DNA from: Maritimibacter sp.
GTDB taxonomy: Bacteria > Pseudomonadota > Alphaproteobacteria > Rhodobacterales > Rhodobacteraceae
Assembly (NCBI GenBank): GCA_020441225.1
Contig: JAGRMP010000357.1
Location: forward strand, 1 to 14,524
DNA length: 14,524 bases
Reading direction: 5' to 3'
Position 1 is the stretch's first letter, and each line of letters starts with the position of its first letter. The translations under genes and the position numbers were made by a program. Of the stretch, positions 5,932 to 13,123 are shown piece after piece. The notes under the pieces are model-generated. The model was not told the DNA's origin, did not search any database, and saw nothing but the letters and a program-made list of their open reading frames with translations.

Positions 5932-6993
5932 TCAGAACATGAGGTTGAACAGGAACCCCACCGCCAGGATGCCGCTCGCCACCACGCCGATGAAGACGGC
6001 GAAAAGGCGCAGGGTCAGCACCTGGCGCAGGATGATCATCTCGGGCAGCGACAGCGCGATCACGCTCATCATGAAGGCGAGCACGGTGCCCAGCGCCGCG
6101 CCCTTGCCGATCAGCGCCTCGACGATCGGGATCACGCCCGCGGCGTTGGTGTACATCGGGATGCCCAGCACGACCGCGGCAGGCACGCTCCACCAGGCGT
6201 CCGCCCCCATGATCCGGGCCATCAGGTCCTGCGGGACATAGCCGTGAACGAGCGCACCGAGGCCGATGCCGAGGAGGATCCAGAGCCAGACCTTGGCGAA
6301 GATCTCGCGCACCGCCTCGATTCCGAGCCGGTAGCGCTCGACCATCGTGAGGCGCGCGTCCTCCACCTCAACCGGCACGGCGGCGCCGGAATGGATGTCG
6401 CGCACCCAGTCCTGCAACCAGCCTTCGAGGCGAAGGCGGCCGATGATCCATCCGGCGAGGATCGCGATGGCGAGGCCGAAGCCCAGGTAGGTGAGCGCCA
6501 CCTGCCAGCCGACGAGCCCCCAGAGCAGGACCAGCGCCACTTCGTTGACCATCGGCGCCGCGATCAGGAAAGAAAAGGTGACGCCCAGCGGGATGCCGGC
6601 CGAGACGAAGCCGATGAACAAGGGCACCGCCGAGCAGGAACAGAACGGCGTGAACACCCCGAGCGTCGCCGAGAGCGCGTTGCCCACGCCCTCGCGCTTG
6701 CCCGCGAGCGCCGCCCGGGTCTTGTCGGGCGAGAAAAAGCTGCGCACCACGCCCATCGCGAAGACGATCAGCGTCAGCAGCATCATGACCTTGGGCACGT
6801 CGTAGAGGAAGAAGGCGATGGCCTCGCCGGTATGGCTTTCGCGCGCGACGGGGAGCTGCGCGGTGAGCCATTCGGCGGCGGGCCGGAGCTGGCGGTAGAC
6901 CAGGACCCAGACCACGACAAAGGCGACCACGCCGGCATGTCCCTGCCAATCGGGTCGCGGCGCGCGGTGAGAGATGACGACATCGGCGCTCAT
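5932..6993 (-). CDS. ArsP/DUF318-family permease
   Basis: This 353-residue polytopic membrane protein has an N-terminal hydrophobic segment at about 19-34, another at about 66-84, and several further segments. The key motif TPFCSCSAVPLF (Cys118, Cys120) is followed by SAGIPLGVTFSFLIAAPMVNE. This cluster is diagnostic of the permease family (PF03773) that includes ArsP, an exporter of trivalent organoarsenicals. A second conserved block, PMYTNAAGVIPIVEALIGKG, lies near the C-terminus. The start at 6993 overlaps the arsR stop (ATGA) and is preceded by GGAAAGGG. A longer frame starting at 7092 is rejected because it runs through arsR. Co-transcription with ArsR and a thioredoxin supports metalloid or thiol-linked efflux. 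Not all family members have a proven substrate, so arsenic specificity is inferred. Confidence 0.88.
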   Translation of the reverse strand: MSADVVISHRAPRPDWQGHAGVVAFVVVWVLVYRQLRPAAEWLTAQLPVARESHTGEAIAFFLYDVPKVMMLLTLIVFAMGVVRSFFSPDKTRAALAGKREGVGNALSATLGVFTPFCSCSAVPLFIGFVSAGIPLGVTFSFLIAAPMVNEVALVLLWGLVGWQVALTYLGFGLAIAILAGWIIGRLRLEGWLQDWVRDIHSGAAVPVEVEDARLTMVERYRLGIEAVREIFAKVWLWILLGIGLGALVHGYVPQDLMARIMGADAWWSVPAAVVLGIPMYTNAAGVIPIVEALIGKGAALGTVLAFMMSVIALSLPEMIILRQVLTLRLFAVFIGVVASGILAVGFLFNLMF

Positions 6994-7280
6994 GCGACGG
7001 CCCTTTCCGCACTGTCGGCGGCCGCGAGGACGGCATCGACGATCTTGCGGACATCCCGCGGCATGTCGGGGTTCAGCCGGTAGCGCACCCACTGCGCGTC
7101 GCGCCGACCCACGACCAGCCCGGCCTGTTTCAGGGTCTGCATGTGCCGCGACATCCGGCTCTGGGTGACGTCGAGCTTTGCCATGAACTCGCAGACGCAG
7201 TGCTCGGACCCGTCGGCGAGCAGGCGCATGGTTCCAAGGCGCGTGGGTTCGGCGAGGGCCGCGAGAACCGGGAGAATCAT
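6990..7280 (-). CDS. arsR: ArsR-family metalloid-responsive repressor
   Basis: This 96-residue winged-helix repressor contains LAEPTRLGTMRLLADGSEHCVCEF, then the recognition helix region TQSRMSRHMQTLKQAGLV and the wing WVRYRL. The vicinal thiol pair Cys28-Val-Cys30 matches the As(III)/Sb(III) sensor site ELCVCDL of classical ArsR proteins. The start MILPVLAALA at 7280 is chosen because GGGAAGGA sits at good spacing just upstream. The frame remains open much further upstream but has no family homology there, and the operator lies in that stretch. The stop overlaps the permease start by four bases. It probably represses its own operon from the palindrome at 7301-7318 and releases on metalloid binding. 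Confidence 0.92.
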   Translation of the reverse strand: MILPVLAALAEPTRLGTMRLLADGSEHCVCEFMAKLDVTQSRMSRHMQTLKQAGLVVGRRDAQWVRYRLNPDMPRDVRKIVDAVLAAADSAERAVA

Positions 7281-7300
7281 CCGTTTGTCCTTCCCTGATG

Positions 7301-7318
7301 CGCTAATGCGCATTAGCG
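7301..7318. promoter_or_regulatory. Putative ArsR operator, perfect 18-bp palindrome
   Basis: CGCTAATGCGCATTAGCG reads identically on both strands. It lies 20 bases upstream of the arsR start codon and overlaps the region where the -10 and transcription start should be. ArsR-family dimers bind such palindromes and autoregulate. No other perfect palindrome of this length was noticed nearby. The assignment as operator is inferred from position. Confidence 0.72.
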
Positions 7319-7345
7319 GGTAAGCCTGTCCTCGGTACCTGTCAA
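7317..7345 (-). promoter_or_regulatory. Putative promoter of the ars operon
   Basis: On the minus strand a perfect TTGACA -35 box occupies 7345-7340. With a 17-bp spacer the -10 would be TACCCG (7322-7317), a poor match. The start site would fall inside the 18-bp palindrome, so repressor binding would block polymerase. The -35 is convincing and the -10 is weak. Confidence 0.45.
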
Positions 7346-7760
7346 TTCGCGAGGCTGGGGTGCGACACTCCGCGCACCGTCTCATTCCGCTTTCGGTCCG
7401 GCATGCGCCCGGCCGCCCGCCATCGCGTTGCGCCTTGGGCCGACAGGTCCCGGATCGAAGTCGTGACCCGCTCCCCTGAGAGCCCGCCTTTGTGGCTTCG
7501 CTCCGTTCGGTGTTCGGTCCTCGCTTGACCGATGGTGATCCGCCCAAGGGGTGCGCCCGTCGCGACAGGCGCAGACACGCCGGCTCTGTTCGCCGACACA
7601 TCGACAACGCGTGATATGCGCGCCAGCTTCCGGCCGGGCACGGCCGCTTCCGGGTATCGACCCGGCGCGATGGTCCGCGGTGCCGGGATCGGGTGGAGCG
7701 GGCCATCGCCCTGCGGCACCGGCCCCACACCGCGTTGCTTGATGTCGATTGCGTCCCCGC
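7346..7760. other. Unassigned intergenic region of about 415 bp
   Basis: This lies between the divergent arsR and ROK promoters. Long open frames cross it on both strands, but their translations are Arg/Pro-rich with no recognisable domain and fit high-GC shadow frames. No tRNA, rRNA, CRISPR repeat or insertion-sequence end was recognised. It may hold a degraded gene. Confidence 0.5.
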
Positions 7761-7783
7761 AGGCGACCAAATAGACTCTGGTC
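7749..7783 (+). promoter_or_regulatory. Possible promoter and operator of the ROK gene
   Basis: TTGCGT (7749-7754), a 17-bp spacer and TAGACT (7772-7777) form a moderate promoter. An imperfect inverted repeat GACCAAA-TAGAC-TCTGGTC (7765-7783, one mismatch in seven pairs) covers the -10. Transcription would begin at about 7784-7786, at the ATG itself, so the message may be leaderless. No Shine-Dalgarno box is seen before the start codon. The repeat could be an autoregulatory ROK operator. Confidence 0.35.
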
Positions 7784-7785
7784 CA

Positions 7786-8988
7786 ATGCATTTCACCGAC
7801 CGAAAAAAGATCGACCAGAAGACCGGGCGCGCGATCAATCGGCGCCTGATCCTCAATCTCATTCGCCGCAACGGCCCGATGAGCCGCTCTGATCTGGCCC
7901 TGCGCACCGGTCTGAGTCCGGCCGCGGTGGGCTTCGTGGTGACCGACCTGCTCGACGACGGCTACCTGATTGCCGGCGCGCCGAGCCAGGTCGGCAGCGG
8001 GCGGCGGCCGGTGCCGCTCGCCCTCAATGTCGATGGACATCTCGCAGTCGGTCTGAAAGCCGCACCGGGACGGGTCGACTGCATCCTTGCCGATTTCGGC
8101 ATCAACACGCTCGAAAGTCGCAGCGTCGCGCTGACCGACCGGACGCCCGCCGGCTTCGTCGCCACGACCGCCGAGGCGATCCGGTCTTTGCTCGCGACCC
8201 ATGGCGGCGGGCGTCCGGTCATCGGCGTCGGGTTGTCGATCCCGGGCCGGGTGGTGCCGGACACCGGCCATTGCATCCGCAGCCACCGGTTTGGCTGGGC
8301 CGACGTTCCGATCGGCCCGATGCTGTCGCGCGAGGTCGGGCTGCCGGTGTATGTCGAAGACGACACGATGGCGTATGGCCTTGCCCACCACATGTTCGGC
8401 CTCGGGCAGGCTTGCGAGAATTTCGCGGCGCTCGCGGTCGGCGACGGGATCGGCTACGCGGTGATCATGGACGGCAAGATCCGCCAGGGCGCACTGGGCA
8501 ACGCCGGCAAGGTCGGCCATGTGATGCACGATGCCGGCGGACCGATGTGCGAATGCGGGCGCACCGGCTGCCTTCAGGCCTGGTATTCCTTTGCCGCGCT
8601 TGAGAGCCGCTGGCGCGAAACCCGCGCGACCAAGCTGCTGGACGCGCTGGAAAAAGGCGCCCCCGAGGCGCGCGCAATGGTCGCCGAGGCCGGGCGCGAG
8701 ATCGGCCGCCACCTCGGCGAATGGGTCACGGTGTCGGACCCCGAGCGCATCGTCCTGGGCGGGGAGGCGGTCGCGCTGGGGCGGGTCTTCATCGACGCCA
8801 TGGAAGCGGCCTTGGCGGTCGGGTATTTCCGCGAGACAGCCCCGCCGATCGTCGCCGACGAATCCTCCTATTACTGGACCGCCGGGGCGGCCGCGGTGGC
8901 CGTCCAGCATGTGTTCGATTTCGAAGCGGCCCCGTCAGGATCCGACGAAGAGCTCGAACATCAGCCGCTCAGCACCATCGCGCCATAA
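7786..8988 (+). CDS. ROK-family transcriptional regulator (NagC/Mlc/XylR type)
   Basis: This is a 400-residue repressor. An N-terminal winged helix-turn-helix (about 13-65, GPMSRSDLALRTGLSPAAVGF) is followed by a ROK sugar-kinase-like domain. The zinc site is complete: His245, Cys255, Cys257 and Cys262 in GHVMHDAGGPMCECGRTGC, with the same spacing as His247/Cys257/Cys259/Cys264 of E. coli Mlc. The Glu of the usual GExGH sugar-binding motif is Lys242 here (NAGKVGH). The start MHFTDRKKIDQKTGRAINRR at 7786 begins exactly where ROK-regulator homology begins. A frame open from 7693 adds an unrelated extension. The 3' end overlaps the convergent GH42 gene by 28 bp. It probably controls the neighbouring galactoside operon, responding to a sugar or sugar phosphate. 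Confidence 0.9.
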   Translation: MHFTDRKKIDQKTGRAINRRLILNLIRRNGPMSRSDLALRTGLSPAAVGFVVTDLLDDGYLIAGAPSQVGSGRRPVPLALNVDGHLAVGLKAAPGRVDCILADFGINTLESRSVALTDRTPAGFVATTAEAIRSLLATHGGGRPVIGVGLSIPGRVVPDTGHCIRSHRFGWADVPIGPMLSREVGLPVYVEDDTMAYGLAHHMFGLGQACENFAALAVGDGIGYAVIMDGKIRQGALGNAGKVGHVMHDAGGPMCECGRTGCLQAWYSFAALESRWRETRATKLLDALEKGAPEARAMVAEAGREIGRHLGEWVTVSDPERIVLGGEAVALGRVFIDAMEAALAVGYFRETAPPIVADESSYYWTAGAAAVAVQHVFDFEAAPSGSDEELEHQPLSTIAP

Positions 8989-11099
8989 CCTTCGAGGCGG
9001 GCTGTGCCCTTGGGTGTCTCGCCGGTGAGGAGGTCGGTCATCGTGCCGTCGAGCGGGAACTCGACAGGCAGGTGGTCCGGGTTCAGCACGAACAGCAGCC
9101 GGGAGCCATCCGCCGCGGTCCGCTCGGTGACCTCGACACCCTCGGGCAGGACGGGCAGCAGCGGCTGGATGCCCGCGGGCGCAAAGACCTGCTCGATCAG
9201 GCGCTCGGCGAGCTCCTCGGTCATGTAGGTGCCGAGGTAGTGCCCGGCCCCCTTGCCGATGGCGCGTCGGGTGAGCACCGCTTCGCCCTCGAGCCAGCGG
9301 TCGGCCCAGGCGGCGAGCGGCTCGACGTCCGGCGCCGTGACGAGCTTTTCGTAGAGATGGGCGGCGCGGAAGGTGGCGTTGCCGAAGCGGATCGACTGCG
9401 GGCGTTGGGTGGACGTGGCCGGCGGTGGCGCCGCGTCGGGGCCGAACCCCCAGGGCTTCGCCATCTTGCCGAACAGCCCGTCGGCGCCTGGGGGGGCGAT
9501 GCGGCCAAACTCCTCGACCCGCACGCCGAGCAACTCGCCGAGCCCCATGCCCGGGGCAAGCTCGCGCAGGATGTGGTTGTCGCGGGTGCGGGTGCCGGTC
9601 ATCGCCGAGGCGATCAGCAGCCCTCCACCCTCGACGAAGGCGCGGACGTTGGCCGTCCAGGCATCGTCCCACATCAGCCAGTGCGGCACGTAGAGCGCCT
9701 TGAGGCGCGAGAGGTCGTCCTCGGGGTGAACAAATCCGGTGGCGATGTTGCGCCGGTAGAGCGCGCGGTGGAGGATGGTCGCGTCCTCGACCGGCGACGG
9801 CAGGCCCATCGGGTAGGTGCGGTAGGCCTCCTGGTTGTCGAAATCGCCCCCCGCGATGCCGACGTCCATCCGCACGGATGTGCCGAGCAGCCTGTCTTTG
9901 ATCGCCGCGATGTCAGCCGCGAACTGCTTTGCCTCGGCGTAGCGCCGGCGCGGCGTGTCGTCGTGATCGATGATGCCCATCCAGTAGATCTCGGCGCCGA
10001 AATGCGCCGGCCGCCAGCGGAAGAACATGAGCCCGTCGGCGCCGCGCGCCACGGAGGTCAGCGCCATGCGGCGCATCTCGCCCGGCTCGGGCGTCATGGT
10101 CGAAAACGCCGGCTGAGAGCCGAAACCGGAGGCCTGTTCGGGCACGAGGAAGTTGCCCGAATGGCCGCGGCACATGTCGAGATGCAGCGCCTGCGCATAG
10201 GCATGGCCGCCGTTGCGGCGCATCTCGTCATAAAGCATCGGGTAGATGTCGTAGCCGATGAAATCGACGTCCTGGCCGAAGTCGCCGCGGAAGTCGACAT
10301 CTTCGAGCTGGCCCATGTTGTGGAAGACGAACCAATCGGGATTGGCGTCGCGCAGGATATTGACCTGGTCGCGCTGGAAGGCGGCCGTGGCCTCGGCAAG
10401 AAAGCGGTGGTAATCCTGCCGGTGGCCGGGCGAGACGAAGCCCGGGTTGTGCTCGCGGGGCAGCACCACCTGGTCGAAATTGTCGTAATGCGTGGCCCAG
10501 AAATCGCCGCCCCAGGCCTCGTTGAGGGCGTCGATGACCCCGTATTTCAGGTGGCACCACTTCTGGAACTCGATCTCGGCGCTGTGCGAGAAGGTGAGCG
10601 AAGTGGTGGTGTTGAGCTCGTTGTCGGTCTGCCAGCCGATCACGTTCGGGTTGCCGGCGTAATGCGCGGCCATCGCCCGTGTGACACGTCGGGAATGCGC
10701 GCGCCGCACCGGCGACGTGGTGTCGGCATGCTGGCGCGAGCCGTGGCTGGCGACGCGCCCGTTCATGTCGGCGCGCAGCACTTCGGGGTGCGCCTGGGTC
10801 AGCCAGCGCGGCGGGGTCGCAGTGGGGGTGCAGAGAATGGTCTTGATCCCGTGCTGCGCGAGCCCTTCGATCGCGCGGTCGAACAGCTCGAAGTCGAAAT
10901 GCCCCTGATAGGGTTCCCAGATGTGCCAGGTGAACTCACCCATGCGCACGGTGTTGAACCCGGCCTCGGCCATGCGCTGCGCGTCGCGGTCCCAGTAGCT
11001 GTCGTCGACATGCTCGGGGTAATGCGGCACGCCGACGAGGAAGGTGTCGAGGTTCAGCGGACGCCAGGCGGAAAGCGGGGCGGGGGCAGAGCGTTTCAT
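8961..11099 (-). CDS. GH42 beta-galactosidase
   Basis: This 712-residue cytoplasmic enzyme (no signal peptide) starts with a (beta/alpha)8 barrel: VGVPHYPEH at about 22-30, then NTVRMGEFTWHIWEPYQGHFDF. The acid/base Glu161 is in GWQTDNELN and the nucleophile Glu321 is in LVPEQASGFG. These are the two catalytic motifs of glycoside hydrolase family 42. A trimerisation-type domain (about 395-610, including GGGLLIASAMTGTRT) and a small C-terminal beta domain ending GYGAMVLSG follow. Total length matches the family's usual 650-700 residues. The start at 11099 has AAGGTGA at correct spacing. It lies 23 bp after the ATPase stop, so it is the last gene of the sugar-uptake operon and should hydrolyse the imported beta-galactoside. 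Natural substrates in this family vary (lactose, galacto-oligosaccharides, arabinogalactan fragments). Confidence 0.93.
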   Translation of the reverse strand: MKRSAPAPLSAWRPLNLDTFLVGVPHYPEHVDDSYWDRDAQRMAEAGFNTVRMGEFTWHIWEPYQGHFDFELFDRAIEGLAQHGIKTILCTPTATPPRWLTQAHPEVLRADMNGRVASHGSRQHADTTSPVRRAHSRRVTRAMAAHYAGNPNVIGWQTDNELNTTTSLTFSHSAEIEFQKWCHLKYGVIDALNEAWGGDFWATHYDNFDQVVLPREHNPGFVSPGHRQDYHRFLAEATAAFQRDQVNILRDANPDWFVFHNMGQLEDVDFRGDFGQDVDFIGYDIYPMLYDEMRRNGGHAYAQALHLDMCRGHSGNFLVPEQASGFGSQPAFSTMTPEPGEMRRMALTSVARGADGLMFFRWRPAHFGAEIYWMGIIDHDDTPRRRYAEAKQFAADIAAIKDRLLGTSVRMDVGIAGGDFDNQEAYRTYPMGLPSPVEDATILHRALYRRNIATGFVHPEDDLSRLKALYVPHWLMWDDAWTANVRAFVEGGGLLIASAMTGTRTRDNHILRELAPGMGLGELLGVRVEEFGRIAPPGADGLFGKMAKPWGFGPDAAPPPATSTQRPQSIRFGNATFRAAHLYEKLVTAPDVEPLAAWADRWLEGEAVLTRRAIGKGAGHYLGTYMTEELAERLIEQVFAPAGIQPLLPVLPEGVEVTERTAADGSRLLFVLNPDHLPVEFPLDGTMTDLLTGETPKGTARLEGYGAMVLSG

Positions 11100-11122
11100 C
11101 GGATCACCTTGTCGTTCAAAGA

Positions 11123-12250
11123 TCAGGAGAGGGATTTCGGCGCCGTCACGGTGCGGCCGTCGGCACCGAACAGAAAGGCCTCGGCGGGGTCGAAACCGAA
11201 GCGGATGCGGCTGCCGTCGGCGGGCGGTGCCACCTCGCCGAGGATCAGGGTCACGTTGGCGGTGCCGGTATCGGAACCTGTGGTCTTGAGTGCGCCGGCA
11301 TCGACGTAGAGCACGGTTTCGCGCCCCAGTTCTTCCGAGAGGCGCACCTCGCCCTCGGCGCTCACCGCGCCTTCGCCGATGCGCAGGTGTTCGGGGCGAA
11401 TCCCCAGCATCACACTGTCGCCGGCGGAGAGCCCTTGGCCTTCGATCAGCAGCGGCAGCTCTACCGGGGGCAGGCCCGCGACCTCCACGATCGCACCAGC
11501 GCCGAGCGCGGTCACCGTGCCGGAGACGAAGTTCATCCGCGGCGCGCCGAGGAAGGAGGCGACGAAGTGATTGACCGGGTTGCGGTAGAGCGCGAGCGGC
11601 GCGCCGACCTGCTCGATCCGGCCTTCGTTCAGCACCACGATCCGGTCGGCCATCGTCATGGCTTCGACCTGGTCGTGCGTAACGTAGATCATCGTCGCAT
11701 CGAGCCGTTTGTGCAGGGTCGCGAGCTCTACGCGCATCTGGGTGCGCAGCGCGGCGTCGAGGTTCGACAAGGGCTCGTCGAACAGAAAGACCTTGGGGTC
11801 CCTGATGATGGCGCGGCCGATGGCAACGCGCTGGCGCTGGCCGCCGGAGAGTTGCTTGGGCCTGCGATCGAGCAGCGATGTGAGTTGCAGGGTCTCCGCG
11901 ACGTTGCGCACCTTCCGCTCAATCACGTCCTTCGGTTCGCCGGCGAGCCGCAGTCCGAAGGATATGTTGTCGGCAACGCTCATGTGCGGAAACAGGGCGT
12001 AGGACTGGAACACCATCGCCACGCCCCGCTTGGCGGGCGGAACGGAGGTCACATCCTGATCCCCAATGCGGATGGTGCCCGCCGTTGCAGTCTCAAGCCC
12101 GGCGATCAGGCGGAGCAATGTCGACTTGCCACAGCCGGAGGGGCCCACGAAGACGACGAATTCCCCCTGCTCGATGGCGAGGTCGAGGCCGTGGATGATG
12201 TCCACGGCGCCAAAGGACTTGCGGATCCCGGAGAGCTGTACCGCTGTCAT
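11123..12250 (-). CDS. Carbohydrate ABC transporter ATP-binding protein, MalK/UgpC type
   Basis: This 375-residue ATPase energises the sugar importer. Walker A GPSGCGKST is at 36-44, the Q-loop is at Gln82 (FQSYALFP), the signature LSGGQRQR at 134-141, Walker B VFLFDEP at 154-160, and the switch His192 in VTHDQ. The C-terminal 130 residues form the TOBE-type regulatory domain typical of MalK/UgpC/MsmX proteins (LGIRPEHLRIGEG at about 300). All catalytic residues are intact. It begins 18 bp after the MalG-like permease stop. The cluster order binding protein, F, G, K, glycosidase is usual for oligosaccharide uptake operons in alphaproteobacteria. Confidence 0.94.
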   Translation of the reverse strand: MTAVQLSGIRKSFGAVDIIHGLDLAIEQGEFVVFVGPSGCGKSTLLRLIAGLETATAGTIRIGDQDVTSVPPAKRGVAMVFQSYALFPHMSVADNISFGLRLAGEPKDVIERKVRNVAETLQLTSLLDRRPKQLSGGQRQRVAIGRAIIRDPKVFLFDEPLSNLDAALRTQMRVELATLHKRLDATMIYVTHDQVEAMTMADRIVVLNEGRIEQVGAPLALYRNPVNHFVASFLGAPRMNFVSGTVTALGAGAIVEVAGLPPVELPLLIEGQGLSAGDSVMLGIRPEHLRIGEGAVSAEGEVRLSEELGRETVLYVDAGALKTTGSDTGTANVTLILGEVAPPADGSRIRFGFDPAEAFLFGADGRTVTAPKSLS

Positions 12251-12268
12251 TTGCTCACCACCATTGTC

Positions 12269-13123
12269 TCACCCCTTTACCGCGCCCATGGTCATGCCCT
12301 TGATGAAGTAGCGCTGGAAGAACAGGAAGATCACCAACGTCGGCAGGCTGGCAACGAGCGACAGCGCGCCCTGAATTCCCCAGGCCACGGAATACTGCCC
12401 CTTGAGAAAGGCGATGCCGAGCATGATGGTGCGTTTGTCGTCGCTCTGGGTGAAGATCAGCGGCCAGAGGAAATCATTCCAGATCCAGGTGAACTGCAAT
12501 GTCGCGAGGACGGCCAGCGCGGGCAGGCTGAGCGGCAAGGCCACCTTCACGAGGAACTGCAGTTCGTTGGCGCCTTCGAGGATGGCGGCCTCGCGCAACG
12601 CGTTGGGAACACCGGCGAAGAAATTGCGCATCAGCAGCGTGCAGATCGGGATGCCCATTCCGATGTGCACGATGATCATCGGCCACAACGTGTCGAGCAG
12701 GCCGAGCGCGTTGAACAACTTGAACAGCGGAATGAGGACGACCTGCGGCGGAAAGAACATGCCCGACACGATGACCAGGAACAGCAGATTGCTGCCGCGG
12801 AACGGAAGCTTCGAGAAGACATAGCCAGCCAGCACGCCGAGCGCGATGGAGACGGCCGTGGCGGGGATGGCGATCAGCAGGGTGTTGACAAAGTAGGTGT
12901 GGACCGCCGGATTGCCCAAGGCTTCCGCGAAGTTCTCGAGATTGAGCGTCTCGGGCAGCGACCAGAGCTGGCCCATGGAGATTTCCCGCGTGGTCTTGAG
13001 GGAACTGAACAGGACTCCCAGGATCGGAAGCAGGAACAGGGTCGTGAGCACGATCAGGCAGACGAAGATGGCCGCCCGCCAGGCACCATCGCCGTGCCGT
13101 GTTGCCGTTGCCGCGTCACTCAT
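12269..13123 (-). CDS. Carbohydrate ABC transporter permease, MalG type
   Basis: This 284-residue inner-membrane permease has about six membrane segments, the first at about 17-40 (AAIFVCLIVLTTLFLLPILG). The EAA loop is REAAILEGANELQFLVKVALPLSLPAL at about 177-203, and the C-terminus ends RYFIKGMTMGAVKG, a hallmark of MalG-like proteins. The start MSDAATATRHG at 13123 is favoured. A longer frame from 13213 reads through the upstream permease in a shadow frame. It overlaps the end of the MalF-like gene by eight bases. It works with that protein and the downstream ATPase to import a sugar. Substrate is inferred only from the linked GH42 gene. Confidence 0.92.
   Translation of the reverse strand: MSDAATATRHGDGAWRAAIFVCLIVLTTLFLLPILGVLFSSLKTTREISMGQLWSLPETLNLENFAEALGNPAVHTYFVNTLLIAIPATAVSIALGVLAGYVFSKLPFRGSNLLFLVIVSGMFFPPQVVLIPLFKLFNALGLLDTLWPMIIVHIGMGIPICTLLMRNFFAGVPNALREAAILEGANELQFLVKVALPLSLPALAVLATLQFTWIWNDFLWPLIFTQSDDKRTIMLGIAFLKGQYSVAWGIQGALSLVASLPTLVIFLFFQRYFIKGMTMGAVKG

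Noticed and set aside
6994..7092. 33-residue N-terminal extension of the ArsP-type permease
   Set aside because: It lies inside arsR in another frame. The ATG at 6993 has a good ribosome-binding site and the usual ATGA overlap.
7342..8910. 522-codon minus-strand open frame covering the spacer and the ROK gene
   Set aside because: It is antisense to a ROK regulator with a full zinc site. It begins inside that gene and shows no domain.
8721..11309. 862-codon open frame on the plus strand opposite the GH42 gene
   Set aside because: It runs antisense to a clear GH42 enzyme with both catalytic motifs. Its translation is low-complexity (rich in R, G, H, E, V) and has no domain, as expected from GC-rich third positions.
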